46,750 nucleotides of DNA from Pantoea eucrina. Lineage in GTDB: Bacteria > Pseudomonadota > Gammaproteobacteria > Enterobacterales > Enterobacteriaceae. Numbering within the stretch: the stretch's first letter is position 1; each line of letters opens with the position of its first letter. The notes below the pieces were generated by a model, which had not been told where the DNA came from, ran no database searches, and saw only the letters and a program-made list of their open reading frames with translations. This document shows, in pieces, positions 39,219 to 46,750 of this stretch. Location of the stretch: the NCBI RefSeq assembly GCF_002095385.1, contig NZ_MIPP01000030.1:1-46750 (forward strand), written 5' to 3'. Both the position numbers and the translations under genes were made by a program.

Positions 39219-40339
39219 ATGAACAGAGTCAGAATCGGAATGATCGGCAGCGGATATATCGGGCGGTGTCACGCTATCGCCTATGCGCAGGCGCCCACGG
39301 TGTTTGCCCTGAAAGGTGAGATCGTGCGGGAGATGCTGGCTGAAGTCGATCCGGCACTGGCGGCAAAGCAGGCGGCCACGTTTGGCTTCGCCCGCTCCAC
39401 TGGCGACTGGCGCGAGCTGGTCAGCGATCCGCAGATCGACGTTGTCGATATCTGCGCGCCCAACTTCCTGCATAAAGAGATGGCGCTGGAGGCGATCCGC
39501 CACGGCAAACATGTCTACTCGGAAAAGCCGCTGTCGCTGAGCGTGGCGGATGCAGAGGAGATGGTGCAGGCGGCAGAGCGGGCGGGTGTAAAAACGCTGG
39601 TGGGTTTTAATTACATGAAAAATCCGACCAGCCAGCTGGCGCGGGAGATCATCGCGCGCGGCGAGATTGGTGAAGTGGTGCACTTTTACGGCACGCATAA
39701 TGAAGATTACCTCGCCAGCCCGCAGACGCCGCTGGACTGGCACTGTCAGAAAAAACTGGCAGGGCTGGGCGCACTCGGCGATCTGGCCGCGCACATCGTC
39801 AATATGGCGCACTATCTGGTGGGTGACATTGAGGAGGTCAGTGGCGACATGATGACGGTAATCGCGCAACGCCCCGACCCTAAAAATCCTGCGCGTCTGC
39901 TGCCGGTAGAGAATGAGGATCAGCCAGCGCGCTGCTGCGCTTTAGCAATGGCGCGCACGGCGTGATTGAGACTTCACGTATTGCCTGTGGCAGCAAGATG
40001 GGGCTGACCTATGTGGTCACCGGCACCCGGGGTACGCTGCGCTATACCCAGGAGCGTATGGCCGAGCTGGCGCTCTATATCCACGACGAACCAGCCGGAC
40101 GGCAGGGCTTTAAAACGCTGCTCACCGGACCGGCGCATCCCGACTACGCCAGCTTCTGCGTCTCCGCCGGGCACGGTATCGGGTTTAACGATCAGAAAAC
40201 CGTGGAGATCCGCGATCTGATCAACGGCATTGCGGCAGGCGATCGCATGTGGCCAGACTTTGCCGAAGGGTTACAGGTACAGAAAGTGCTGGAAGCCATC
40301 GCAATTTCGGCCACCGAGCGGCGCTGGATGAAGGTGTAA
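39219..40339 (+). pseudogene. Gfo/Idh/MocA-family oxidoreductase, one-base frameshift as read
   Basis: NAD(P)-dependent sugar or inositol dehydrogenase-like protein; the substrate is unknown. The first frame (39219-39965) has the Rossmann motif IGMIGSGYIGRCHA and the catalytic EKPLSLS. The remainder is in a second frame (to 40339: SRIACGSKMGLTYVVTGTRG to the stop). The break is at GATCAGCCAGCG near 39923; adding one G (CAGGCCAGCG) restores a 373-aa protein reading through ALLRFSNGAHGVIETSR. I start at ATG 39219 because the Rossmann fold begins there. No partners are adjacent. Confidence 0.82.
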
Positions 40340-40376
40340 CGCGGAAGGTTAAGCCGTTTTGCCCGGCAAACCACCC

Positions 40377-40396
40377 GGTGCGCATCAATGCGCACC
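40377..40396. terminator. Palindrome between convergent oxidoreductase and yegS
   Basis: GGTGCGCATCAATGCGCACC, a 9-bp stem with a CA centre. It shares the GCATNNATGC core of the palindromic repeat family and may act as a terminator. Confidence 0.5.
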
Positions 40397-40413
40397 CGGC
40401 GATGCGTGCGGCG

Positions 40414-41313
40414 TCAGGCCAGCAGCGCGCACTGTGGCGGCAGGCGACAGCTGAGCGCGCCTGGCAGCACGTCAATAGTAAACTCGCTGCCGCTCAGCGG
40501 CTCACCGTCCAGATTAAACGTCATCTCATGCGGCGAACGAATAGTCAGCGAGTCGAGCTGAGCCGACACAATATTGGGGTTCTCATCATCGCGCGTCAGC
40601 GAATGCAGCAGCGTTGGCAGCAGCTCCTGCGCGGTAACAATGCTGAGGTTAAGCTGACCATCGTTGATCAGCGCATCGGGGCAGAGGCGCTGCCCGCCAC
40701 CCGCCTGACGACCGTTACCGATACCGATAACCAGCGCATCACCCTGCCAGCTGAAGCCAGGCCCGCTGATTTCACAGCTGTCAGGTTTGAGCGCATCCAC
40801 GCGCATCAGGCCGTGAATAAAGTAGGAGACGCCACCCAGCGCGGATTTCAGTTTCTCCGGCGTTTCGGTGGTAATACGCGTACCAAAGCCGCCGGTCGCC
40901 ATATTGATAAAGTAGCGGTCGCCATTCACCCGCGCCAGATCGATAGCGGTGGCTTTACCCACCACGGCAAGGCGCAGCGCCGGCTCCATCTCCGCCGGAA
41001 TGCCCACGCTGGTGGCAAAATCGTTGGCGGTGCCGAGCGGCAGAATGCCGAGTACCGGACGTGAGGCCTCGGGTATAGCGGCCAGCGCGGTGGCAATCTC
41101 ATTTATGGTGCCGTCGCCGCCGCCTGCAACAACGGTTTCCGCCTGCAGAGCAACCGCTTCCTGTACATAGCGATCGCCATCACCTTTTTCCCAGGTGACG
41201 CGCACGGCCAGATTAAAGCCCTCTTCGCGCAGCGTATTAACGGCCGCGCGCAGATCTTCATTGCCGGCGCCTTTTCCATTCAGGATCAGCAGCGTGAGCG
41301 GTGTAGTGTGCAT
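40414..41313 (-). CDS. yegS: Lipid kinase YegS
   Basis: 299 aa, the E. coli length. DAG/sphingosine-kinase-like fold with the nucleotide motif [11 protein letters not shown] (residues 64-74) and [16 protein letters not shown]. coli YegS phosphorylates phosphatidylglycerol in vitro. Cytoplasmic; no signal peptide. Single gene. Confidence 0.94.
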   Translation of the reverse strand: MHTTPLTLLILNGKGAGNEDLRAAVNTLREEGFNLAVRVTWEKGDGDRYVQEAVALQAETVVAGGGDGTINEIATALAAIPEASRPVLGILPLGTANDFATSVGIPAEMEPALRLAVVGKATAIDLARVNGDRYFINMATGGFGTRITTETPEKLKSALGGVSYFIHGLMRVDALKPDSCEISGPGFSWQGDALVIGIGNGRQAGGGQRLCPDALINDGQLNLSIVTAQELLPTLLHSLTRDDENPNIVSAQLDSLTIRSPHEMTFNLDGEPLSGSEFTIDVLPGALSCRLPPQCALLA

Positions 41314-41388
41314 CTTCAGTTCCTTGAAACGTGAGACAGGGATGTGGTTATAGCATAGCTGCGGCGGGAACTTTATCGGCAGGCGCTG

Positions 41389-41475
41389 AAAAAAGAAAAC
41401 CCGCGCGGGGGAGCCGGGCGGGTAAATGAGGTGGTTCCTGGTCGTGCACGCTGGATATTGTTACTCATTAGCAGC
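41389..41475 (-). ncRNA. cyaR: CyaR small RNA
   Basis: 87 nt. Reading minus it starts GCTG, as in E. coli CyaR, and carries the invariant CCAGGAACCACCTC seed at the same distance from the 5' end. It ends in the stem ACCCGC/GCGGGT (41423-41418 and 41404-41399) followed by TTTTCTTTTTT. The -10 TAGAAT is at 41488-41483, 7 nt before the start. Hfq-dependent repressor of ompX and other mRNAs in E. coli. It lies next to trhP as in E. coli. Confidence 0.9.
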
Positions 41476-41509
41476 AGGCGGGATTCTAAAGCGCGGCGCT
41501 GTAACCGTC

Positions 41510-41525
41510 TGTGATCCTGTTCTAA
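41510..41525. promoter_or_regulatory. CRP site of cyaR
   Basis: TGTGATCCTGTTCTAA (plus strand) matches 8 of 10 fixed positions. Its centre is about -42 from the predicted cyaR start, close to the class II position used by CRP in E. coli cyaR. Confidence 0.6.
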
Positions 41526-41541
41526 CTTCGCCGCCTTTTTT

Positions 41542-42912
41542 TCATTTTGTGCGATTTTTGCCGTGCGGATCGCTGGTAGTATTGCCTTCAGTGAGGTTGC
41601 GCAGCAGCAGCGCAAAGCGGAGATCCACCTCTGCCGGCACCGGGATCCAGACCCGATGACCGTCGCCAGGAGCGACGGTGACCGCCTCGCCGCGATCGTT
41701 TTCCATCGCCTCCAGCGTGCAGGTCAGGTTGCCCTGCGGCGTCATGATCTCTGCCACATCGCCCTGCAGGAATTTGTTTTTCACCGCAATCTGCGCCCGG
41801 TCGCCGCGCCGCTCGCCGGTAAATTCGCCCACAAACTGCTGACGTTCAGAAACGGAAAAGCCCTGCTCATAGTTCTGGTAGCTGTCGTGGGTGTGACGCC
41901 GCAGGAAACCCTCGGTATAGCCACGATGCGCCAGACCTTCCAGCGTGGCGAGCAATGAGGTATCAAAAGGTTTACCCGCTGCGGCGTCGTCAATCGCGCG
42001 GCGATAGACCTGCGCGGTGCGCGCGCAGTAGTAGAACGATTTGGTACGCCCTTCAATTTTCAGCGAATGAATGCCCATTGCGCTCAGCCGTTCCACATGC
42101 GCCACCGCACGCAAATCTTTTGAGTTCATGATGTAGGTACCGTGCTCATCTTCAAACGCGCTCATCACCTCGCCCGGTTTCATCTTCTCTTCCAGCAGAA
42201 ACAGCCGGTCGGTTGGCGCGTTGTGGCCGGGCACGGGAGCCTGCTGCTCTGCCGGTTCATGGATACCGGTAATATTGCCGACCTCATCCTGCTGGCCTTC
42301 TGAGACCTTATACGACCAGCGGCAGGCGTTGGTACAGGTGCCCTGGTTTGGATCGCGCTTGTTGAGATAGCCGGAGAGCAGGCAGCGACCGGAGTAGGCC
42401 ATGCAGAGCGCGCCGTGGACAAAAATCTCCAGCTCCATCTCCGGCACCTGCGTGCGGATCTCCGCAATCTCCTCCAGCGACAGCTCGCGTGACAGAATGA
42501 CGCGCGTCAGCCCCATCTGCTGCCAGAATTTCACCGTGGCCCAGTTGACGGCGTTGGCCTGCACGGAAAGGTGGATCGGCATCGCCGGAAACGCCTCGCG
42601 CACCAGCATAATCAGTCCCGGATCGGACATGATCAGCGCGTCGGGCTGCATCGCCACCACCGGTGTAAGGTCGCGAATAAAGGTTTTCAGTTTGGCGTTA
42701 TGCGGCGCGATATTGACCACCACATAGAACTTTTTACCCAGCGCGTGCGCTTCGGCGATCCCCTGTGCCAGATTGTCATGCGTAAATTCATTATTGCGGA
42801 CGCGCAGACTATAGCGCGGCTGGCCGGCATAAACGGCGTCAGCGCCGTAGGCAAAGGCGTAGCGCATATTTTTCAGCGTTCCCGCCGGGGAGAGCAGTTC
42901 AGGTTTAAACAT
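41542..42912 (-). CDS. trhP: Prephenate-dependent tRNA uridine(34) hydroxylase TrhP (YegQ)
   Basis: 456 aa (E. coli 453), U32 peptidase-like family. It hydroxylates U34 of tRNAs on the way to cmo5U. N-terminal MFKPELLSPAGTLKNMRYAF, GADAVYAGQ and HGALCMAYSGRCLLSGYL, with the cysteine cluster ending NQGTCTNACRW that binds an iron-sulfur cluster. Followed on its strand by cyaR. Confidence 0.94.
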   Translation of the reverse strand: MFKPELLSPAGTLKNMRYAFAYGADAVYAGQPRYSLRVRNNEFTHDNLAQGIAEAHALGKKFYVVVNIAPHNAKLKTFIRDLTPVVAMQPDALIMSDPGLIMLVREAFPAMPIHLSVQANAVNWATVKFWQQMGLTRVILSRELSLEEIAEIRTQVPEMELEIFVHGALCMAYSGRCLLSGYLNKRDPNQGTCTNACRWSYKVSEGQQDEVGNITGIHEPAEQQAPVPGHNAPTDRLFLLEEKMKPGEVMSAFEDEHGTYIMNSKDLRAVAHVERLSAMGIHSLKIEGRTKSFYYCARTAQVYRRAIDDAAAGKPFDTSLLATLEGLAHRGYTEGFLRRHTHDSYQNYEQGFSVSERQQFVGEFTGERRGDRAQIAVKNKFLQGDVAEIMTPQGNLTCTLEAMENDRGEAVTVAPGDGHRVWIPVPAEVDLRFALLLRNLTEGNTTSDPHGKNRTK

Positions 42913-43048
42913 GGAAGACTCACTGATGTCAGGTCAGCTGACCATCGCGGATGGCCACAGCAGAAGCCGCGGCGTGCGGCTCTGCAAAAGAGGCGGAAAT
43001 TGTAGGCAGGGTGCGGAGTGAAGTAAATTGATCGGGATCAATAACAGG

Positions 43049-43756
43049 CTATGCCAGCCGGCACATATCCGCTTCCCAGCGATAGCCGATGCCATATACC
43101 GCACGAATAAACGGCTGATCGGCATCCAGCGCCTCAAGCTTGCGGCGCAGATTCTTGATATGGCTGTCTATGGTACGGTCAGTTACCACGCGGTAATCAT
43201 CATAAAGCTGATTGAGCAGCTGCTCGCGGGAAAAGACTTTGCCTGGCTCCAGCGACAATGTTTTCAGCAGGCGGAACTCCGCCGGCGTCAGCTCCAGCGG
43301 CGCAGTACGCCAGCTGGCCTGAAAGCGGCCCTCATCAATCAGCAGCAGCGACGCCTGCTGCGTCTCTTCCGGCGATTTACGCGCGCGGCGCAGAATGGTT
43401 TTCACCCGCGCCACCACTTCGCGCGGGCTGAATGGCTTACAGATATAGTCATCCGCGCCGGTTTCCAGCCCCAGCAGGCGATCAATCTCTTCGGTACGGG
43501 CGGTGACCATAATAATCGGCAGATCGGAGTGGCGGCGTATCTCGCGGCACAGCGTCATGCCGTCGCAGCCCGGCAGCATCAGATCGAGCAGCATCAGCGC
43601 TGGCGTAGTGTGCTGCAGCCAGGCCTGTACCTCGCCGCCATTAGCAATATGGTGCGTGCGGTAGTTTGACGCCTGCAGATAATCGATCATCAGCTGCGCC
43701 AGTTTGGGTTCATCTTCAACAACAAGAATTAGTGGATCGCTATTTTCCGGGCTCAT
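43049..43756 (-). CDS. baeR: Envelope-stress response regulator BaeR
   Basis: 235 aa (E. coli 240), OmpR family. Receiver domain with phosphoacceptor Asp58 in [10 protein letters not shown] and Lys in YICKPFSP; C-terminal winged helix [13 protein letters not shown] and [19 protein letters not shown]. It activates mdtABCD, acrD and spy in E. coli. Lies 9 bp after baeS. Confidence 0.97.
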   Translation of the reverse strand: MSPENSDPLILVVEDEPKLAQLMIDYLQASNYRTHHIANGGEVQAWLQHTTPALMLLDLMLPGCDGMTLCREIRRHSDLPIIMVTARTEEIDRLLGLETGADDYICKPFSPREVVARVKTILRRARKSPEETQQASLLLIDEGRFQASWRTAPLELTPAEFRLLKTLSLEPGKVFSREQLLNQLYDDYRVVTDRTIDSHIKNLRRKLEALDADQPFIRAVYGIGYRWEADMCRLA

Positions 43757-43765
43757 ACGGGCTTT

Positions 43766-45148
43766 CTACTGGGGAACATAGGGCAAGTTTAGCCTGATTT
43801 GCACGCCACCTAAATCAGAGTGCTCCGCAGAAATCGTGCCGCCGTGCGCCTCGACGATATTTTTACAGATAGCCAGTCCCAGGCCGGACCCTCCGCTGGC
43901 ACGATTGCGGGAGTTTTCCGCACGGAAAAAACGCTCAAACAGCTGCGCCCGCTGCGCCGCCGCTACGCCAGGCGCGCTGTCATCAATACAGAGCAGCCAC
44001 TGATTCTCCTGCTGCCGCATGGTGATGCGGACTTCGCCGCCGGGATGGGTATAGCGCAGGCTGTTTTCCAGCAGATTCGTAAACAGCTGCATCAGGCGGT
44101 CAGGATCGCCAAAGCTGCTGGCTTCAGCAGGCAGCTGCAGCTGCAGCGTCAGCTGGTGCGTGCGATAGCGTCCGGCAAAGCTGCCGGCGATCACCTCCAG
44201 CAAGTTAACCAGATCCAGCGGCTGTTTACGGTAGGCGAGGGCGCCCGCATCGGAGAGCGAAAGCTGATGCAGGTCATCCACCAGCTTGGTCAGTACCACC
44301 ACTTCACTCTGCAGCGAACTTATCGCCTCGGGCGTGACCTGCCGGACGCCATCCTGAATCGCTTCCAGTTCACCACGCAGGATCGCCAGCGGCGTGCGCA
44401 GCTCATGGGAGATATCCGCCATGAACGCGCGGCGATTACTCTCATTTTTCTCCAGCGACTGCGCCAGCTGATTAAAGTCGCGCGCCAGTTGACCGATTTC
44501 ATCACCGCTATCCACCTCAACCCGGGTAGCAAATTTTCCCGCAGCCAGCTGATGGGTGCCCTCTACCAGTCGTTTAACCGGCGCCAGCAGGCCGCGTGCC
44601 AGCAGCCAGGTGACCAGCGCCGCCAGCAGAGTGGAGAGTGTGACGATCATCCAGTTGGTCTGGCGCTGCTGCCGGTCAAAATTGATGTCGGTGCTGCGCG
44701 TCAGGTTTTCCGCCGGAGAGGCAATTACCCAGCCGACAATTTTACCGCTGCTGGTGGTGATGTTACGCCGCGGCCCTTTTGGCGGAATCGGGGCGCGCGG
44801 GCCTGACAGCACCTTATATTGCTGATCGATGATCCAGAACTGCGTGCGCCAGCCGTGCGGCGGCAGCGGATTGTGGCTGCCTGGGTTCTGCTCCAGCGAG
44901 CGCAGAATGGTGAAGATCAGCCGATCGTTCTGGCGCAGAAAATCCCAGCTGCCGTGCTGCTCATACTGATCTGCCAGCGCATCACTCAGCAGCGTCAGCC
45001 GCTGTTCGTTGCCTTTTTTGATGTAGTCAACAAAGCCATGCTCAAAGCTGAGCCGTACGCCCCAGTGCATAGTAATGATGACCAGCATGCAGGTACCAAA
45101 AATCGCCATAAAGAGTTTGGCGCCAATGCCGGGCCGGAAACGCGCCAT
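43766..45148 (-). CDS. baeS: Envelope-stress sensor histidine kinase BaeS
   Basis: 460 aa. Two membrane segments (residues about 10-30 and 165-187) bracket a periplasmic sensor; a HAMP domain follows, then the H-box FMADISHELRTPL with the phosphorylated His near residue 248, and ATPase boxes NSLRYT, GSGLGLAICK. I use ATG 45148, which aligns with the E. coli start; a GTG at 45151 also fits the AGGAG site and overlaps the mdtD stop. Part of an mdtD-baeS-baeR operon. Confidence 0.96.
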   Translation of the reverse strand: MARFRPGIGAKLFMAIFGTCMLVIITMHWGVRLSFEHGFVDYIKKGNEQRLTLLSDALADQYEQHGSWDFLRQNDRLIFTILRSLEQNPGSHNPLPPHGWRTQFWIIDQQYKVLSGPRAPIPPKGPRRNITTSSGKIVGWVIASPAENLTRSTDINFDRQQRQTNWMIVTLSTLLAALVTWLLARGLLAPVKRLVEGTHQLAAGKFATRVEVDSGDEIGQLARDFNQLAQSLEKNESNRRAFMADISHELRTPLAILRGELEAIQDGVRQVTPEAISSLQSEVVVLTKLVDDLHQLSLSDAGALAYRKQPLDLVNLLEVIAGSFAGRYRTHQLTLQLQLPAEASSFGDPDRLMQLFTNLLENSLRYTHPGGEVRITMRQQENQWLLCIDDSAPGVAAAQRAQLFERFFRAENSRNRASGGSGLGLAICKNIVEAHGGTISAEHSDLGGVQIRLNLPYVPQ

Positions 45149-46545
45149 CACTTTTTACTCCTGGTTCTGAGATCAACACTTTTACTGAGTGCTTCCGGTA
45201 CCCGCCAGAACACCAGCGCCGGCAGGGCGATGACGACCACCATACAGAGCCAGGTCCAGGCAAACGTCTGCTGCGCCATGTCGCTGCCCGCGGCAGCCTG
45301 CTGGCCAAAAGCGCCGAGCAGCAGACCCGCCAGCGTGACGCCGATACTCATCGACAATTGCATAATCATCGACAGTAAGCTGTTGCCGCCGGAGGCGAGA
45401 TCGTCCGGCAGATCTTTCAGCGTCAGGGTATTCATAGCGGAAAAGCGCAGGGCATTGACCATGCCGAGCAGCAGTAATACCAGCGGCAGGAGCCAGATCC
45501 AGCCAGCCAGCGCGACCACGGCAAACAGCGCCACGACAAGCGCCAGCGCGAGCGTGCTTCCCACCAGTACGCGGCGATAGCCAAACAGGTTAACAATGCG
45601 CACCACCACCCGCTTGATGCCCATATTTCCCAGCACCATCGGGATCATCATTAACCCGGCGTGAAACGGCGTAAAGCCCAGACCTACCTGCAGAAATACC
45701 GGCGTCATAAACGGCAGCATGCCGCTGCCGATGCGCCCGGTAAAGCTGCCCAGCAGACCAATCGAATAGAGGCGGTTATCAAACAGGCGCAGGCTGAACA
45801 GCGCGTTGTCATTGTGGCGGCCGTGCATCAGATAAAACAGCAGTGACAGCACGCCTGTCAGAATCAGGAAGCCGGGCAGCAGCGCGCCATTGCCGCCGCC
45901 ATCCAGCGCCAGCGTCAGCGCCGCCATGCCGGCCGCCAGCAGCAGAAAACCGGCAAAATCAAACCGGCGCGTCTGCATGGTGTAGTTCGGCATCAGCATC
46001 AGCGTGGCGACAGCGCCAATAATGCCGACCGGAATATTGATAAGGAAAATCCAGTGCCAGCTGGCGTACTCAACCAGCACGCCGCCGAGGGCCGGACCGA
46101 GCAGCGGGCCAATCTGGCCCGGCAGGGTAACAAAGGTCATGGCGGACATATATTGCTCACGCGGTACAATTTTCATGACCGTTAAGCGGCCCACCGGCAC
46201 CATCATTGCACCACCGATACCCTGAACCACGCGCGCCACAACCAGCTGATTAAGCGTGGCAGCCAGCGCGCAGAACAGCGATCCGACGCTGAACAGCACA
46301 ATCGCGCTGAAAAAGATGTTACGCACGCCAAAACGGTCAGCCAGCCAGCCGCTCAGCGGCAGCATCACCGCAACCGTCAGAACGTAAGAGACGATAACGG
46401 AATGCATATGCAGCGGGCTGACGCCAAGATCGCGCGCCATTGAGGGCAGCGCGGTATTGACAATGGTGGTATCCAGCGTTTGCATAAAAAAGCCAAACGC
46501 CACAATCCATAGCTGCCAGCGTACCGTGGTGGCAGGTTTGTTCAT
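45148..46545 (-). CDS. mdtD: MFS drug-efflux-family transporter MdtD
   Basis: 465 aa (E. coli 471), DHA2-type major facilitator with 14 predicted membrane segments. [18 protein letters not shown] (motif D1) and [12 protein letters not shown] (motif A) near the N-terminus, and [12 protein letters not shown] (motif C). Its stop overlaps baeS. Despite the name, E. coli MdtD is not needed for MdtABC drug efflux, and citrate export has been proposed. Upstream (right) lie palindromic repeats instead of the adjacent mdtC seen in E. coli. Confidence 0.94.
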   Translation of the reverse strand: MNKPATTVRWQLWIVAFGFFMQTLDTTIVNTALPSMARDLGVSPLHMHSVIVSYVLTVAVMLPLSGWLADRFGVRNIFFSAIVLFSVGSLFCALAATLNQLVVARVVQGIGGAMMVPVGRLTVMKIVPREQYMSAMTFVTLPGQIGPLLGPALGGVLVEYASWHWIFLINIPVGIIGAVATLMLMPNYTMQTRRFDFAGFLLLAAGMAALTLALDGGGNGALLPGFLILTGVLSLLFYLMHGRHNDNALFSLRLFDNRLYSIGLLGSFTGRIGSGMLPFMTPVFLQVGLGFTPFHAGLMMIPMVLGNMGIKRVVVRIVNLFGYRRVLVGSTLALALVVALFAVVALAGWIWLLPLVLLLLGMVNALRFSAMNTLTLKDLPDDLASGGNSLLSMIMQLSMSIGVTLAGLLLGAFGQQAAAGSDMAQQTFAWTWLCMVVVIALPALVFWRVPEALSKSVDLRTRSKK

Positions 46546-46584
46546 CTTCTCTCCTCCAGCATAAGGCGCGTTTGTTTACCCCGG

Positions 46585-46730
46585 GGTGCATTAATGCAGC
46601 AATCGTCCCCGCAGGGGCGCCATTAATGGTGCCCTGGTTTCGTACGTGTTGATTGCCCAGGGGCGCATAAATGCGCCCCCTGTGAAACCGGGTGGCATGT
46701 TCCCCTGTAGGGGCGCCATTAATGGCGCCC
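46585..46730. repeat. Cluster of GC-rich palindromic repeats at the right edge
   Basis: GGTGCATTAATGCA near 46585; GGGGCGCCATTAATGGTGCCC near 46614-46634; GGGGCGCATAAATGCGCCCC at 46660-46679; GGGCGCCATTAATGGCGCCC (46711-46730). These are linked by CTGGTTTCGT or its reverse complement, the same linker as in the lysP-downstream cluster. The array runs on towards the window end. Confidence 0.82.
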
Positions 46731-46750
46731 GGGTTTCGTGTGCGTTGTTT

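Noticed and set aside
41424..41541. Small protein gene downstream of trhP
   Set aside because: The stretch is explained by the cyaR promoter and RNA; the open frame has no ribosome site of its own.

Overview
The window is a chromosomal segment of a gamma-proteobacterium of the order Enterobacterales. The proteins are close in length and sequence to E. coli K-12 counterparts, and much of the order follows the E. coli 46-48 min region (fruA-nfo-yeiH-yeiE-lysP, folE-yeiB-galS-mglBAC-sanA, cdd-yohKJ, metG/mrp, thiD, yegS, trhP(yegQ)-baeRS-mdtD). Rearrangements (ahpCF, maeA, frmA-fghA, a FecCD-type transporter) and families of GC-rich 20-bp palindromes suggest Erwiniaceae, Pantoea or Erwinia; that genus call is inference.

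Layout. 1-6393: 3' part of fruA, nfo, yeiH, a DUF1232 membrane protein, yeiE and lysP. 6427-6582: palindromic repeats. 6652-8582: a Fur-box-preceded iron/siderophore permease and ATPase with no binding protein alongside. 8820-15805: an accessory block with two divergent, AT-rich regulator genes, a 755-bp AT-rich intergenic region holding a candidate minus-strand small RNA, and a four-gene chaperone-usher fimbrial operon (pilin, chaperone, usher, tip adhesin). 15914-18868: formaldehyde detoxification (fghA, frmA) under a LysR regulator. 19174-26151: folE, yeiB, galS and mglBAC, with clear GalS and CRP sites. 26219-33215 (minus): sanA, maeA, cdd, yohK, yohJ, metG. 33378-34490: mrp (apbC). 34492-38820: a GNAT protein, ahpC-ahpF behind an OxyR-type site, a small Cys/His protein, and a TPP riboswitch in front of thiD. 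38879-38954: tRNA-Asn. 39219-41313: a frameshifted Gfo/Idh oxidoreductase and yegS. 41389-46545: the CyaR sRNA, trhP, baeR, baeS and mdtD. 46585-46730: more of the same palindromic repeats.

How it works together. Several short regulons are readable from DNA alone: Fur (iron uptake), GalS plus CRP (galactose uptake, same geometry twice), OxyR (peroxide reduction), TPP (thiamine salvage), CRP to CyaR, and BaeSR envelope stress with MdtD. The unexplained part is the fimbrial block with its two regulators and candidate sRNA.

Quality note. Three conserved genes (yohK, metG, the Gfo/Idh oxidoreductase) each carry one missing base. Restoring one base in each gives an uninterrupted family-length protein. 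Because metG is essential in E. coli, sequencing or assembly error is the simplest explanation for at least that one.
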